Positions 10,695-20,396 of a stretch of 64,000 nt of DNA are shown piece after piece (the first letter of the stretch is position 1; each line of letters starts with the position of its first letter). The stretch comes from Haemophilus parainfluenzae (lineage in GTDB: Bacteria; Pseudomonadota; Gammaproteobacteria; Enterobacterales; Pasteurellaceae). The translations under genes were made by a program, and so were the position numbers. Under the pieces are notes generated by a model. The model made no database searches. It was not told the origin of the DNA and saw only the letters and a program-made list of their open reading frames with translations. The stretch covers positions 124,001-188,000 of the forward strand of contig NZ_QEPT01000002.1 of assembly GCF_003252755.1 (NCBI RefSeq). The letters are read 5' to 3'.

Positions 10695-12242
10695 TTAATG
10701 ATGTTTGTGGCTTTTAATATCTGCCACCTTATGCGCGCGATAAATCGCGTTGATCGCGTGAACTAAGGCAAGAGCAGAAGATTCAACGATGTCTGTCGCT
10801 AAACCAACACCATGGAATTTACGGCCTTCGTGTTCAACCACGATATCCACCTGACCTAACGCTTCAGCACCTTCGCCTTTTGCGGTTAAGTTATAGTGGG
10901 ACATTTTGATATCTAAGCCGGTTAAATTCAAGATAGCATTGTAAACTGCATCAACCGGACCATTACCACCGATAGAAGAGGTACTTAATTTATTGCCATC
11001 CAATTCCACTTGAACAAATGCAGTGGCTGGATATTCTTTAGTGGAGTGTGCAGAAAGTTTATCTAATACTAAACGATCTTCATCACCTTGTTGCATGTCG
11101 ATAAACGCTAACGCTTCCAAGTCATAATCGAACACTTGGCCTTTTTTATCTGCTAATTTTAAGAAGGCTTCATACAATTTATCCAAATCGTAATCTTGTT
11201 CGGTGTAGCCCATATCTGCCATGTGGCCTTTCACGGCGGCGCGACCAGAACGTGCGGTTAAGTTTAATTTCTCTTTCTTCAAGCCAATGGTTTCCGGCGA
11301 CATGATTTCGTAGGTATTTTTGTTTTTCAACATACCATCTTGGTGAATACCAGAAGAGTGAGCAAAAGCATTTGAACCCACAATCGCTTTATTTGGTTGA
11401 ATTGGCATATTACAAAGTTGGCTCACCATTTGGCTGACACGGTGAATTTCTTGCGTGTTGATACGTGTATCCACGCCCATAAATTCTTGGCGAACTTTCA
11501 TTGCCATCACGACTTCTTCAAGTGATGTATTACCCGCACGTTCACCGATGCCGTTTACGGTACATTCAATTTGGCGAGCACCATTTTGTACTGCGGTTAA
11601 GGAGTTAGCCGTTGCCATACCTAAGTCATTGTGGCAGTGCACAGAAATGATTGCTTTATCAATATTTGGTACGCGGTTACGTACTTGAGCAATGATATTG
11701 CCGTATTCGTTTGGTAAGCAGAAACCAACTGTATCTGGAATGTTTACTGTAGTCGCCCCCGTATTAATTGCTGCCTCAACAATACGACAAATATTGTCGA
11801 TACCGGTACGTCCCGCATCTTCGCAAGAAAATTCTACGTCGTCTGTATAATTACGTGCACGTTTTACTGCTGCTACAGCCATTTCAACCACATCGTCAAA
11901 GGTACGTTTTAATTTAGCTTCAACGTGTAATGCAGAGCTCGCGATAAAAGTATGAATACGGAAAGCTTCTGCCACTTTTAAGGCTTCGTAAGCTGCATCA
12001 ATATCTTTATTTACCGCACGAGAAAGTGCTGCAACACGGCTATTTTTGATATGGCGTGCAATGGTTTGAACAGATTCAAAATCGCCTTGAGAAGAAACCG
12101 GGAAACCCACTTCCATCACATCCACACCTAAACGTTCAAGTGCTAAAGCAATTTGTAACTTTTCTTTTACGGTTAAGCTTGCTTTTAATGCTTGTTCTCC
12201 ATCACGCAAGGTGGTATCAAAAATAATAACGCGATCTGACAT
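10695..12242 (-). CDS. leuA: 2-isopropylmalate synthase
   Basis: Condenses acetyl-CoA with 2-ketoisovalerate, the committed leucine step, and is the usual point of leucine feedback. The 515-residue length is normal. The barrel carries [14 protein letters not shown] near the N-terminus (metal and substrate), [14 protein letters not shown] (metal-binding HxH) and [14 protein letters not shown]. The C-terminal regulatory domain runs from about residue 390 ([13 protein letters not shown]). It is the first structural gene of the operon; 60 bases upstream of its ATG is an attenuator-type terminator, preceded by a leucine-rich leader peptide. Confidence 0.97.
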   Translation of the reverse strand: MSDRVIIFDTTLRDGEQALKASLTVKEKLQIALALERLGVDVMEVGFPVSSQGDFESVQTIARHIKNSRVAALSRAVNKDIDAAYEALKVAEAFRIHTFIASSALHVEAKLKRTFDDVVEMAVAAVKRARNYTDDVEFSCEDAGRTGIDNICRIVEAAINTGATTVNIPDTVGFCLPNEYGNIIAQVRNRVPNIDKAIISVHCHNDLGMATANSLTAVQNGARQIECTVNGIGERAGNTSLEEVVMAMKVRQEFMGVDTRINTQEIHRVSQMVSQLCNMPIQPNKAIVGSNAFAHSSGIHQDGMLKNKNTYEIMSPETIGLKKEKLNLTARSGRAAVKGHMADMGYTEQDYDLDKLYEAFLKLADKKGQVFDYDLEALAFIDMQQGDEDRLVLDKLSAHSTKEYPATAFVQVELDGNKLSTSSIGGNGPVDAVYNAILNLTGLDIKMSHYNLTAKGEGAEALGQVDIVVEHEGRKFHGVGLATDIVESSALALVHAINAIYRAHKVADIKSHKHH

Positions 12243-12300
12243 AATAATTTCCTTCTGTTGTCACTCAAAGTGCGGTCGCTTTTAGCCCTGTTTTTGAAAC

Positions 12301-12329
12301 AAAAAAACCCGCAATCTTGAAAGTGCGGG
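12301..12329 (-). terminator. leu operon attenuator (terminator hairpin)
   Basis: On the minus strand CCCGCA and TGCGGG (arms at 12324-12329 and 12308-12313) form a stem, followed immediately by seven T. It lies between the leader peptide stop (12373) and leuA (12242), the position of a classical amino-acid attenuator. The stem contains an 8-of-9 match to the uptake signal. Confidence 0.8.
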
Positions 12330-12372
12330 TTGATAATAGATCTTTTACATAAAGGTGTTTTTTATCCACAAC

Positions 12373-12432
12373 TTAGCCGCACAAAGAATGTGAGAGCAGA
12401 AGGTTGAGAGATAAAGAAACAGCTTGGTACAT
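12373..12432 (-). CDS. leuL: leu operon leader peptide
   Basis: A 19-residue peptide, MYQAVSLSLNLLLSHSLCG, with six leucines, three of them consecutive (residues 11-13). AGGA lies 11 bases upstream of the ATG. A sigma-70 promoter lies upstream, and a T7-tailed hairpin lies 44 bases after the stop. This arrangement is the classic one for ribosome-stalling attenuation: scarce charged tRNA-Leu should stall the ribosome in the leucine run and favour an antiterminator. The peptide itself likely has no other role. I read it directly from the sequence; I did not compute the alternative antiterminator fold. Confidence 0.85.
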   Translation of the reverse strand: MYQAVSLSLNLLLSHSLCG

Positions 12433-12473
12433 AAAAAAGATAATCCTATAAAAAATTCTGTAAAACGATGTTC

Positions 12474-12501
12474 ATATTACGGATAAAAGTTTTGCTGTCA
12501 A
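12474..12501 (-). promoter_or_regulatory. Promoter of the leucine operon
   Basis: On the minus strand TTGACA (12501-12496) is followed after 16 bases by TAATAT (12479-12474). Transcription would start near 12467, about 35 bases before the leader peptide ATG. Confidence 0.65.
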
Positions 12502-12678
12502 ACCATTTTTTAGTGATTTATATCTAAAATGAATATCTCGATATAATCTTAAAAGTTTATTTATCTAAGTGTAATAGTTTTATTGGAATTAATATCTAAA
12601 AATAGCTTTTAAGAAGTTGTTTTTGTCCTGTTTTATTCCTAGTTTCTGGTATGCAGATTTTTTCTAAATTTTTTCGCT

Positions 12679-12700
12679 TTTTGCGATCTGAATCGCAAAA
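12679..12700 (+). promoter_or_regulatory. CRP-S competence site upstream of dprA
   Basis: TTTTGCGA-N6-TCGCAAAA is a perfect 8-base dyad. It has the C in TGCGA/TCGCA that marks Sxy-dependent CRP-S sites of Pasteurellaceae competence genes, unlike the usual TGTGA. It is centred about 60 bases before the start expected from CATAAT at 12738-12743, the usual spacing for class I CRP activation. No matching -35 hexamer is evident, as expected for an activated promoter. Confidence 0.85.
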
Positions 12701-12737
12701 TTAAGACAAATCTTTCATTTTTTGACACCAATCTCGT

Positions 12738-12743
12738 CATAAT
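12738..12743 (+). promoter_or_regulatory. dprA -10 element
   Basis: CATAAT (one change from TATAAT) lies 24 bases before the dprA ATG and downstream of the CRP-S dyad. TTGACA at 12722-12727 is only 10 bases away, too close to act as its -35. Confidence 0.55.
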
Positions 12744-12766
12744 TCTCTTTTTAAAGGAGAGAATAA

Positions 12767-13885
12767 ATGAGTGATTTTGCGTCGATTTTATTGCGGTTGT
12801 CACAAGTACCCAAATTGGGCAGTGTGCGAATTCAACAAATTCTAGCCCATGTGAATATAGATGAATTATTAAATTATGATGAAGTTGCATTTCAACAAAT
12901 GGGTTGGAATGCTTTGCAGATTCGTCGTTGGTTTCAGCCTGAAATGAAATTCATTGAGCCAGCTTTGAGTTGGGCCGAAAAAGAAGGGCATCATTTGATT
13001 CACTGTTTTTCAGATGAGTATCCTTTTTTACTCAAACAAATCAGTGGTTTTCCGCCCTTATTATTTTTGAAAGGCAATTTGACCGCACTTTCTGCTCAAC
13101 AAATCGCCATGGTTGGGAGCCGTTATTGTTCAGTTTATGGGGAATATTGGGCAAAATATTTTGCGACAGAACTTTCTCTTGCAGGTTTGACGGTGACGAG
13201 TGGACTTGCATTAGGTATCGATGGATTTAGTCATCAAGCGGTGGTGGACATTCAAGGGCAAACTATTGCCGTATTGGGCAGCGGATTAGAGCACATTTAT
13301 CCCGCTAAGCATCGCCGATTAGCCGAGCAAATTATCGAAAATAATGGGGCATTAGTTTCTGAATTTATCCCTACGCAAGCACCGATTGCCGAAAACTTTC
13401 CTCGTCGTAATCGTATTATTAGTGGGCTTTCATTAGGAACATTAGTCATTGAAGCAACAGAGAAAAGCGGTTCACTCATTACAGCACGTTATGCCTTGGA
13501 ACAAAATCGCGATATTTTTGCGCTGCCGGGGAATATTCAAAGTGAATACAGTCAAGGCTGCCATAAATTGATTAAGCAAGGGGCGATGTTGGTGGAAAAT
13601 GTTAAAGATATTTTAGATAGCCTCAACCATAGTGTTGTTTTTCAGCCTCCAGTACATAATACGCAAATTAATAAGTCGATAGCTCAACCACTCACTGCAA
13701 AAACACCAGCTGTGGAGCCGAGTCATCCTGAACTTTATCAACATATCAGTTATACACCAATAAGCCTCGATGATTTATCTGCAGCATTGAATTTGCCGGT
13801 GGATTCGCTTTTAGTACAGTTATTGGATTTGGAGTTACAAGATTTAATCGTCAATGAGAATGGACTCTACAAGCGGATAGCATAA
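12767..13885 (+). CDS. dprA: DNA processing protein DprA (Smf)
   Basis: Loads RecA on incoming single-stranded DNA during natural transformation; acts in the cytosol. The 372-residue protein has an N-terminal helical region, the Rossmann-like DprA fold (about 80-290: [41 protein letters not shown]) and a C-terminal winged-helix domain (about 310-372). Strong ribosome site AAAGGAGAG precedes the ATG. The CRP-S site upstream predicts induction by CRP and Sxy together with other competence genes. yaaA follows on the same strand after 64 bases. Confidence 0.96.
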   Translation: MSDFASILLRLSQVPKLGSVRIQQILAHVNIDELLNYDEVAFQQMGWNALQIRRWFQPEMKFIEPALSWAEKEGHHLIHCFSDEYPFLLKQISGFPPLLFLKGNLTALSAQQIAMVGSRYCSVYGEYWAKYFATELSLAGLTVTSGLALGIDGFSHQAVVDIQGQTIAVLGSGLEHIYPAKHRRLAEQIIENNGALVSEFIPTQAPIAENFPRRNRIISGLSLGTLVIEATEKSGSLITARYALEQNRDIFALPGNIQSEYSQGCHKLIKQGAMLVENVKDILDSLNHSVVFQPPVHNTQINKSIAQPLTAKTPAVEPSHPELYQHISYTPISLDDLSAALNLPVDSLLVQLLDLELQDLIVNENGLYKRIA

Positions 13886-13949
13886 ACGGGGTAGAGTAAG
13901 GAGACTATCCTGTGCTAAGATACGGCTCAGTGTTTAGAAAGGAGAACCT

Positions 13950-14726
13950 ATGTTAGCCATTATTTCCCCGGCAAAAACCTTAGATTTTGAAAGTGCGGTC
14001 AGAAATCTTCCTGTTTCTCAACCGCACTTGACGGATTATAGTGAGCAACTGATTGAAATCTGTCGTCAATTATCTCCCCAAGATCTTTCTTCCTTAATGT
14101 CTATCAGCGATAAACTTGCGGGCTTAAATGCCGCTCGTTTTGCTGAATGGACAAAATCTCACAACGAAAAAAATTCACGCGCAGCCATTTGGGCATTCAA
14201 AGGTGATGTTTACACCGGTTTGGATGCGGATAGCTTATCTGATGAAGATGTGCAATTCGCACAACGCCATTTACGTATGCTTTCTGGCTTATATGGCTTA
14301 CTTAAACCCCTTGATTTAATGCAACCTTACCGCTTGGAAATGGGCACGAAGTTAACGAATCCAAAAGGGAAAGATCTTTATGCTTTTTGGGGTAACATCA
14401 TCACTCAATCCGTGCAACAAGCGCTTGATGAGCAAGGCGATCGTATTTTGATCAATTTAGCCTCCGATGAATATTATAAATCAGTGAAAGAAAGCCAATT
14501 AGAGGCACAGATTGTTAAGCCTGTTTTCTTAGATAATAAGAATGGTAAATACAAAGTGGTCAGCTTTTATGCGAAAAAAGCCCGTGGTTTAATGTGTCGT
14601 TTTATCATTCAAAATCGTTTGGAACGTGTTGAACAACTGAAAGAGTTTGACCTAGGTGGTTATTGGTTTGATGCGACATCCTCAACTGAAAAAGAATTTG
14701 TATTTAAGCGAGATATCAATGAATAA
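13950..14726 (+). CDS. yaaA: Peroxide stress protein YaaA
   Basis: A 258-residue member of the YaaA (DUF328) family. In E. coli it lowers free iron and limits oxidative DNA damage under peroxide; I infer the same role here. The N-terminus [13 protein letters not shown] and the GDVYTGLDA and YFYAKKARG-like ([12 protein letters not shown]) blocks are family signatures. Ribosome site AAAGGAGAA precedes the ATG. Its end overlaps the start of the next lipoprotein gene by 8 bases, so those two are translationally coupled. Two uptake signals in opposite orientation lie in its first 80 bases. Confidence 0.93.
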   Translation: MLAIISPAKTLDFESAVRNLPVSQPHLTDYSEQLIEICRQLSPQDLSSLMSISDKLAGLNAARFAEWTKSHNEKNSRAAIWAFKGDVYTGLDADSLSDEDVQFAQRHLRMLSGLYGLLKPLDLMQPYRLEMGTKLTNPKGKDLYAFWGNIITQSVQQALDEQGDRILINLASDEYYKSVKESQLEAQIVKPVFLDNKNGKYKVVSFYAKKARGLMCRFIIQNRLERVEQLKEFDLGGYWFDATSSTEKEFVFKRDINE

Positions 14727-15312
14727 AATCTTGGTTATATTGACCGCACTTTTACTCTCAGGTTGTGCGGCAAAAGTGAGTCAGCTTCAAACTCCTGAAA
14801 AAATTGAGTACAACGGCAAAACTTATAAACTTACTGCAAGCCAAGATTTGGATACGATTGCGCGCTATGTTTATCTTGCCGAGCCAGATACCTTAGAAAA
14901 TTGGCAATCTCAAATTGAAGTGTTGCTTGATCGTGATTTATCCCGTTCTATTGAGCAACGCGTAGCATTGCGTGAGAAGGTATACCGTAATTTAGGCGTG
15001 ACAGATTTCAAAATTCTTGCGAATTCAACGAATCCGAAAAAGCCCGCTACTGAGTTAAATGGTTATGTCATTTATGCTCCGACAGAACAAAATCCATCTT
15101 GGCAAGTGGACATAGCTAAGGGTAAAAATGTGCCACGTTGTGGCTTTGTGCAATATCAATACTCCCAAAAAGTGGAACAAGGTAAGAAATTTCAGCGTTT
15201 AAACACAGTAAAAATTGTGAAAAACTTACAAAAGTATTTGGTGGCGAAAGAAAGCAAGACATTACAAAAAGCCGATCTTTCTTGGAAATGTGAAAGTTAT
15301 TTCCATCACTAA
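14719..15312 (+). CDS. Putative lipoprotein downstream of yaaA
   Basis: A 197-residue predicted lipoprotein, from the ATG at 14719 that overlaps the yaaA stop region. The signal [16 protein letters not shown] ends in a lipobox with acylation at Cys16. The Thr-Ala-Leu in the signal is encoded by an uptake signal (ACCGCACTT). The mature part has two further cysteines (CGFVQYQYS and KCESYF), which could form a disulphide. No named domain is recognised. The order yaaA-lipoprotein-pfkA is, as I recall, conserved in Haemophilus. Function unknown. Confidence 0.8.
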   Translation: MNKILVILTALLLSGCAAKVSQLQTPEKIEYNGKTYKLTASQDLDTIARYVYLAEPDTLENWQSQIEVLLDRDLSRSIEQRVALREKVYRNLGVTDFKILANSTNPKKPATELNGYVIYAPTEQNPSWQVDIAKGKNVPRCGFVQYQYSQKVEQGKKFQRLNTVKIVKNLQKYLVAKESKTLQKADLSWKCESYFHH

Positions 15313-15422
15313 AACTTATACTAGATCAAATTCCACGTAAATTTTAAAAATTTTTCTAGAGCAGAAATAATGGATGGTGTAATCTTGACGCCAATTATTC
15401 TTAGAGTTCAAAGTAGGTAAAT

Positions 15423-16388
15423 ATGATTAAAAAAATTGCTGTATTAACCAGTGGTGGTGATGCACCAGGTATGAATGCTGCCATTCGTGGCGTTGTTCGT
15501 GCAGCTCTTGCAGAAGGGCTTGAAGTATTTGGGATTTATGACGGTTATCAAGGTCTATATAACAATAAAATCAAACAGTTAAACCGTTATAGTGTATCCG
15601 ATATTATTAACCGTGGCGGTACATTCTTAGGCTCTGCGCGTTTCCCAGAATTTAAAGATCCAGCAGTACGTGAAAAATGTGCAGAAATTTTACGTTCACA
15701 TGGCATTGATGCTTTAGTTGTTATCGGTGGTGATGGTTCTTATATGGGGGCAAAATTGCTTACTGAAGAGCATGGTTTCCCTTGCGTAGGTATTCCTGGC
15801 ACAATTGATAACGATGTGGCGGGAACGGATTACACAATCGGTTACGAAACGGCGCTACAAACAGCGGTAGATGCCATTGACCGTTTACGTGATACTTCAA
15901 GTTCTCACCAACGTATTTCTATTGTGGAAATCATGGGACGTCACTGTAGTGACTTAACCATTTCTGCAGGTATTGCCGGTGGTTGTGAATATATTGTGGC
16001 ATCAGAAGTGGAATTTAATCGTGAAGAATTAATTCGTCAAATTGAACGCAGTATTATTCGTGGAAAACGCCATGCCATTATTGCGATTACTGAATTAATC
16101 ACAGACGTACATTCTCTTGCTCGTGAGATCGAAGCTCGCGTAGGCCATGAAACCCGTGCAACTGTATTAGGCCATATTCAACGTGGTGGTTCGCCTTGTG
16201 CCTTCGACCGTATTTTAGCTTCACGTATGGGCGTATATGCGGTAGATATATTGCTACAAGGTAAAGGTGGCTACTGTGTGGGTATTCAAAATGAAAAATT
16301 AGTTCACCATGATATTATTGATGCAATCAACAATATGCGTCGTGAATTTAAAGCAGATTGGTTAGAAATGGCTAAACGCTTAGAATAA
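15423..16388 (+). CDS. pfkA: 6-phosphofructokinase
   Basis: ATP-dependent phosphorylation of fructose 6-phosphate, the committed glycolytic step; a cytosolic tetramer. The 321-residue length is that of bacterial PfkA. Signatures: [16 protein letters not shown] (ATP site), [35 protein letters not shown] (catalytic Asp in TIDND), [11 protein letters not shown] and [22 protein letters not shown]. It has its own upstream gap of 110 bases and ends at a bidirectional terminator shared with folA. Confidence 0.98.
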   Translation: MIKKIAVLTSGGDAPGMNAAIRGVVRAALAEGLEVFGIYDGYQGLYNNKIKQLNRYSVSDIINRGGTFLGSARFPEFKDPAVREKCAEILRSHGIDALVVIGGDGSYMGAKLLTEEHGFPCVGIPGTIDNDVAGTDYTIGYETALQTAVDAIDRLRDTSSSHQRISIVEIMGRHCSDLTISAGIAGGCEYIVASEVEFNREELIRQIERSIIRGKRHAIIAITELITDVHSLAREIEARVGHETRATVLGHIQRGGSPCAFDRILASRMGVYAVDILLQGKGGYCVGIQNEKLVHHDIIDAINNMRREFKADWLEMAKRLE

Positions 16389-16415
16389 TCTTTTAAAGGT
16401 TATTTAAAACAAAAG

Positions 16416-16458
16416 AAATCGGGCTAAAGCAATCATTGTTTTAGCCCGATTTTTATAT
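16416..16458. terminator. Bidirectional terminator between pfkA and folA
   Basis: A perfect 13-bp stem (AAATCGGGCTAAA, 16416-16428, with 16440-16452) has a T-rich tail on the plus strand. A-rich sequence before it gives a T-rich tail on the minus strand. It serves the convergent pfkA and folA genes. Confidence 0.8.
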
Positions 16459-16465
16459 GCTTAGA

Positions 16466-16966
16466 TTAGGCTTTTAGTTTATTTTTCTTACGTTGCAAAA
16501 TTAAAAAACGACAATCATAGGGATTGTCTTCATCAGCTTGGCGATATTCTTCAAACTCGATGTTCCATTCAGCCCAATTAATTTCAGGGAAGAAGGTGTC
16601 ACCGTCAATGTCTGCTTGAATTTGCGTGAGGTACAATTTATCGGCTTTAGGTAAATATTGTTTAAATAACTCTCCGCCGCCGAGCAACATAATTTCATCA
16701 AATTCTTTGACAAAATCGACCGCACTTTCAAAACTATTTTTCCAGATGACACCTTCATGTTCGTAAGGCGTGCGTGAAAGGACAATATTAGTCCGTTTCG
16801 GTAGTGGGCGACCAATGCTTTCGAAAGTTTTACGGCCCATAATCACCGGTTTTCCCGTAGTGTTTTTACGAAACCTGGCTAAATCAGCAGGCAAGTGCCA
16901 AGGCATTTGATTATCTTTTCCGATGACGTTATTTTTTGTTATCGCAACGATCAAACTTAATGTCAT
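16466..16966 (-). CDS. folA: Dihydrofolate reductase
   Basis: Reduces dihydrofolate to tetrahydrofolate with NADPH. 166 residues from the ATG at 16966 (MTLSLIVAITKNNVIG), the conserved family start; ten more upstream codons are in frame but unlike the family. Visible features: NQMPWHLPADLARF (substrate site, Asp), GKPVIMGRKTFESIGRPLP, and LLGGGELF for the cofactor. The C-terminus is slightly longer and lysine-rich (RKKNKLKA). Convergent with pfkA and divergent from proB. Confidence 0.96.
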   Translation of the reverse strand: MTLSLIVAITKNNVIGKDNQMPWHLPADLARFRKNTTGKPVIMGRKTFESIGRPLPKRTNIVLSRTPYEHEGVIWKNSFESAVDFVKEFDEIMLLGGGELFKQYLPKADKLYLTQIQADIDGDTFFPEINWAEWNIEFEEYRQADEDNPYDCRFLILQRKKNKLKA

Positions 16967-17107
16967 ATTTTCTATCCTATTTTTCTTTTTTTGCACTATA
17001 TCATAGCTATTCAGAAAATCTGAATTTGAGATGGTTTTTTTCGTGATTTTTATTAATTTTAGTGCTAATTTAACCGCACTTTTCTATTTTTTCACTGAGG
17101 ACAAACT

Positions 17108-18217
17108 ATGTCGGCAAATCGCAAAACAATCGTCGTAAAATTTGGTACTAGCACATTAACACATGGTTCCCCAAAATTGAATGCGCCTCACATGGTCGAT
17201 ATTGTACGCCAGATTGCCCAGCTTCATCAAGCGGGTTTTCGTGTCGTGATTGTGACATCAGGTGCGATTGCAGCAGGACGGCATTATTTAAATCATCCTC
17301 AACTTCCGCCAACCATTGCGTCAAAGCAACTTCTAGCTGCAGTAGGGCAGAGTCAGCTTATTCAAGCCTGGGAAAAATTATTTGCGATTTATGATATTCA
17401 TATTGGACAAATTTTATTAACTCGTGCCGATATTGAAGATCGTGAACGTTTTTTAAATGCGCGCGATACATTACATGCGCTGTTGGACAATCACATTATT
17501 CCAGTGATTAACGAGAATGATGCGGTGGCAACGGCTGAGATTAAAGTAGGGGATAACGATAATTTATCGGCGCTAGTCGCGATTTTAGTGCAAGCGGAAC
17601 AACTTTATTTATTAACAGATCAACAAGGTTTATACGAAAGCGATCCTCGTAAAAATCCAGATGCGAAATTAATTCCTGTGGTTGAACAAATTACCGACCA
17701 TATTCGTTCTATTGCAGGCGGTAGCGGTACAAACCTTGGTACTGGCGGGATGAGTACAAAAATTATTGCGGCAGATGTGGCAACGCGTTCAGGTATTGAA
17801 ACGATTATTGCACCAGGTAGCCGACCTGATGTCATTGTGGATTTGGCTTACGATAAACCAATTGGCACTAAATTTGTTGCGCATCATTCAGATCGTTTAG
17901 AAAGCCGTAAACAGTGGTTATTTGCCGCACCATCAGCGGGCATGCTGACGATTGATGAAGGTGCTGAAAATGCCATGTTAGTACAGAATAAATCGTTGCT
18001 GCCTGCAGGAATTACGGCTGTGGAAGGGCGTTTCTCTCGGGGGGAAGTTGTCAAAATTAAAAATACCTCAGGCAAAGTGATTGCACTCGGTATGCCTCGT
18101 TATAACAGCGATGCGTTGGAATTAATCAAAGGGAAAAAATCTCAAGACATTGAGCAAATTCTTGGTTATGAGTATGGTGCAGTTGCGCTACATCGTGATG
18201 ATATGATTGTGCTATAG
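17108..18217 (+). CDS. proB: Glutamate 5-kinase
   Basis: Phosphorylates glutamate, the first step of proline synthesis, in the cytosol. The 369-residue protein has the amino-acid kinase domain (about 1-255: [50 protein letters not shown]) and a C-terminal PUA domain (about 275-360). A stop-free start with GAGGACAAACT before the ATG is used. It appears alone; the next gene in the pathway (proA) is not adjacent. An uptake signal lies at 17083-17091. Confidence 0.96.
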   Translation: MSANRKTIVVKFGTSTLTHGSPKLNAPHMVDIVRQIAQLHQAGFRVVIVTSGAIAAGRHYLNHPQLPPTIASKQLLAAVGQSQLIQAWEKLFAIYDIHIGQILLTRADIEDRERFLNARDTLHALLDNHIIPVINENDAVATAEIKVGDNDNLSALVAILVQAEQLYLLTDQQGLYESDPRKNPDAKLIPVVEQITDHIRSIAGGSGTNLGTGGMSTKIIAADVATRSGIETIIAPGSRPDVIVDLAYDKPIGTKFVAHHSDRLESRKQWLFAAPSAGMLTIDEGAENAMLVQNKSLLPAGITAVEGRFSRGEVVKIKNTSGKVIALGMPRYNSDALELIKGKKSQDIEQILGYEYGAVALHRDDMIVL

Positions 18218-18329
18218 CCTGTAATAGAAATCGGATCTCTCATATTTTCTGAACCTTCCTTTTATTTTGTCGGTCTATAAAACTATAAAAAGGGTGATAG
18301 CCCGACATTAAGTAGTAAAAGGAGACAAC

Positions 18330-18710
18330 ATGAGATTAATAGCGACCATTTTAGCTGTTGGGCTATTAAGTGCTTGCACGCAGGGCTATTATGTAAAACA
18401 TCGTAGCCCCATTTCAGTGAGTAAACACGTAAAGCGTTTAAATACGACGGCTTGTCATGATAAAGATGACTGGTATTTAGATGGTTATCGTGTCGGGAAA
18501 GATTTCCAAGCACAAAGCCAATCTCAATTGAATAAACGAATTAACTTTTGTGGCCGACGAATACCTGAAGAACTACGAACCGCATGGTTTAATGGTTTTG
18601 ATGCAGGTTCAAATGGTGTTCAGGTTGATATAGAGAGTTATGATGGGGATGCGATCTTAACCTATGATTATGACGATGATGATCGTTATAGCGAAGACGG
18701 GGAAGAATAA
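18330..18710 (+). CDS. Small putative lipoprotein with acidic tail
   Basis: A 126-residue predicted lipoprotein; the signal ends LLSAC with acylation at Cys16. The middle has WYLDGYRVGKD and AWFNGFDAG, two Trp/Phe-x-x-G-x-x-x-G units with two Cys (CHDKDD, FCGRR). This pattern resembles small DUF2799-type lipoproteins; the assignment is tentative. The last 25 residues are strongly acidic (YDYDDDDRYSEDGEE). Strong ribosome site AAAGGAGAC. It is followed directly by an uptake-signal terminator. Confidence 0.75.
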   Translation: MRLIATILAVGLLSACTQGYYVKHRSPISVSKHVKRLNTTACHDKDDWYLDGYRVGKDFQAQSQSQLNKRINFCGRRIPEELRTAWFNGFDAGSNGVQVDIESYDGDAILTYDYDDDDRYSEDGEE

Positions 18711-18742
18711 AAAAAGTGCGGTTAATTTTAACCGCACTTTTT
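18711..18742. terminator. Uptake-signal inverted-repeat terminator
   Basis: AAAAAGTGCGGTTA (18711-18724) pairs perfectly with TAACCGCACTTTTT (18729-18742) around ATTT. Both strands give a hairpin followed by T, so it should terminate both the lipoprotein gene and the convergent fklB gene. Confidence 0.85.
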
Positions 18743-18746
18743 CGTT

Positions 18747-19379
18747 TTAAAGGATATCGAGTAATTCGACTTCAAACACTAAGGTTGAGAATGGTGGGAT
18801 AGATGCGCCAGCACCACGTTCACCGTAAGCCAGTTCGTGTGGAATAGTGAGTTTCCATTTAGAACCAACAGGCATCATTTGTAATGCTTCGACCCAACCA
18901 CGAATTACGCCATTTACTGGGAATTCAGCTGGTGTACCACGAGCAACCGAACTGTCGAATACGGTACCATCTGGTAATGTACCTGTGTAGTGAACACGTA
19001 CTTTATCAGTCGCAGATGGTTTGTTTCCATTACCTTCAGTTAAAATTTCGTATTGTAAACCGCTGTCAGTCACGTTTACGCCCGCTTTTTTCGCGTTTTC
19101 TTCTAAGAATTTTTTACCTTCTTCTTCAATCGCTTTAAATTGCGCTTGTTGTGCTTCAGCCGCTTGTTGTTGAAGCGCTTGAACAGAATGCATTAAATCA
19201 TTAATTTCTAATGCAGGTTGATTACGATTTAATGCATCAAAAATGCCTTTTGCTACCGCTTCAACAGAAATATCCATTTGGCTATCTGCTAATTGTTGAC
19301 CGATTTGTAAACCGATACCGTAGCTGCCTTTTTCAGAAATACTTTCTAATTTTACTTGTTCAAAAATTTGAGCTGTCAT
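18747..19379 (-). CDS. fklB: FKBP-type peptidyl-prolyl isomerase
   Basis: Catalyses cis-trans isomerisation of prolyl bonds and assists folding. The 210-residue protein has an N-terminal helical dimerisation domain (about 1-90; [15 protein letters not shown], coiled, Gln/Ala-rich) and a C-terminal FKBP domain (about 105-210; [65 protein letters not shown]). No signal peptide is visible, fitting cytosolic FklB (FKBP22) rather than periplasmic FkpA. Ends at the uptake-signal terminator. Confidence 0.92.
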   Translation of the reverse strand: MTAQIFEQVKLESISEKGSYGIGLQIGQQLADSQMDISVEAVAKGIFDALNRNQPALEINDLMHSVQALQQQAAEAQQAQFKAIEEEGKKFLEENAKKAGVNVTDSGLQYEILTEGNGNKPSATDKVRVHYTGTLPDGTVFDSSVARGTPAEFPVNGVIRGWVEALQMMPVGSKWKLTIPHELAYGERGAGASIPPFSTLVFEVELLDIL

Positions 19380-19401
19380 TGTTTTTTCCTTTGTTGTAAA
19401 A

Positions 19402-20271
19402 CTATTTTTTCAATGCCAAGATTTCACCCATGCGAACAGGTTCATCAACACTTAAATGATCGGCAATTTGCACTTGACCGGCTTGGAATAAATTAATTAC
19501 GGTAGAACCAAGTTGGAACCAACCCATTTCTTGACCCTTGCTTAATTTAACCGCACTTTCACCTTCATAAGTCCAGACTTTCACTTCGTTATGACGTGGT
19601 GGGTTAATGACACCAGCCCAAACAGTGCCGATACTTGCAGTAATTGTTGCACCTACTAAGATTTGTACCATGGTGCCAAATTCAGTATCAAAGACACAAA
19701 TCACACGTTCATTACGTGCGAAGAGGTTCGGCACATGTTTCGCTAAAAATGGATTGACGGAGAATAAATCACCCGGTACGTAAATCATTTTGCGAAGTGT
19801 ACCATCACATGGCATATGCACACGGTGATAATCACGTGGTGATAAATAAGTGGTGACGAACTCCCCATTTTTAAAGGTCTCGGTTAAATCTTTATCTTCC
19901 GCTAATAAATCGTTTAAGCTGAAGAAGTGACCTTTTGCTTGTAATAGGCGGTCATCTTCAATGTGTCCACATTCACTTACACGGCCATCCGCAGGGCAGC
20001 AAAGTGCGGTAGGATTTTGGTTAATTGGACGTGCATTTTCTTTTAATGGACGGATAAAGAATTCATTAAAACTAGCGTAATCACTGAATTTTTCTTTTTC
20101 AGCAATGCTCATATCAATGTTGTATTTTTTTGCAAACGCTTTAATCACAAAATGTGTCACTGCGCCCCATTTTTGTTTAGCTAACCAACCTGCTGCTTGT
20201 GTCATATAGATTTGAGGCATCACATATTGAAATGCAACTTTTAGGCGTTGCCAATAAGAAATTGGGTTCAT
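19402..20271 (-). CDS. psd: Phosphatidylserine decarboxylase proenzyme
   Basis: Decarboxylates phosphatidylserine to phosphatidylethanolamine at the inner membrane. 289 residues from the ATG at 20271, chosen because GGAGA lies seven bases before it and the start [20 protein letters not shown] matches the family. The self-cleavage site LGST is present near residue 253 ([10 protein letters not shown]), giving the pyruvoyl serine of the alpha chain. [14 protein letters not shown] holds the conserved His. The upstream neighbour on the same strand is pssA, which makes its substrate. Confidence 0.96.
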   Translation of the reverse strand: MNPISYWQRLKVAFQYVMPQIYMTQAAGWLAKQKWGAVTHFVIKAFAKKYNIDMSIAEKEKFSDYASFNEFFIRPLKENARPINQNPTALCCPADGRVSECGHIEDDRLLQAKGHFFSLNDLLAEDKDLTETFKNGEFVTTYLSPRDYHRVHMPCDGTLRKMIYVPGDLFSVNPFLAKHVPNLFARNERVICVFDTEFGTMVQILVGATITASIGTVWAGVINPPRHNEVKVWTYEGESAVKLSKGQEMGWFQLGSTVINLFQAGQVQIADHLSVDEPVRMGEILALKK

Positions 20272-20368
20272 TGATTTCTCCAATAAGATTTAAAAGTCGG
20301 GCGATTATAACAACTTATTTCACTTGTGCAATGTTAGTTGATGTTTTTGCGTAAGATACAAGCAAGAA

Positions 20369-20390
20369 GCCGACATTTGTCGGCCTCTTT
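20369..20390. terminator. Hairpin between pssA and psd
   Basis: GCCGACA pairs with TGTCGGC (20369-20384). The T-run CTCTTTTT is on the plus side; on the minus strand the tail is TTCTTGCTT, weaker. It could partly end pssA transcription before psd. Confidence 0.5.
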
Positions 20391-20396
20391 TTGCGT

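Noticed and set aside
13991-14030. Facing uptake signals at the start of yaaA as an attenuator
   Set aside because: The loop is long (about 20 bases), no T-run follows, and both lie in translated codons; chance placement is enough.
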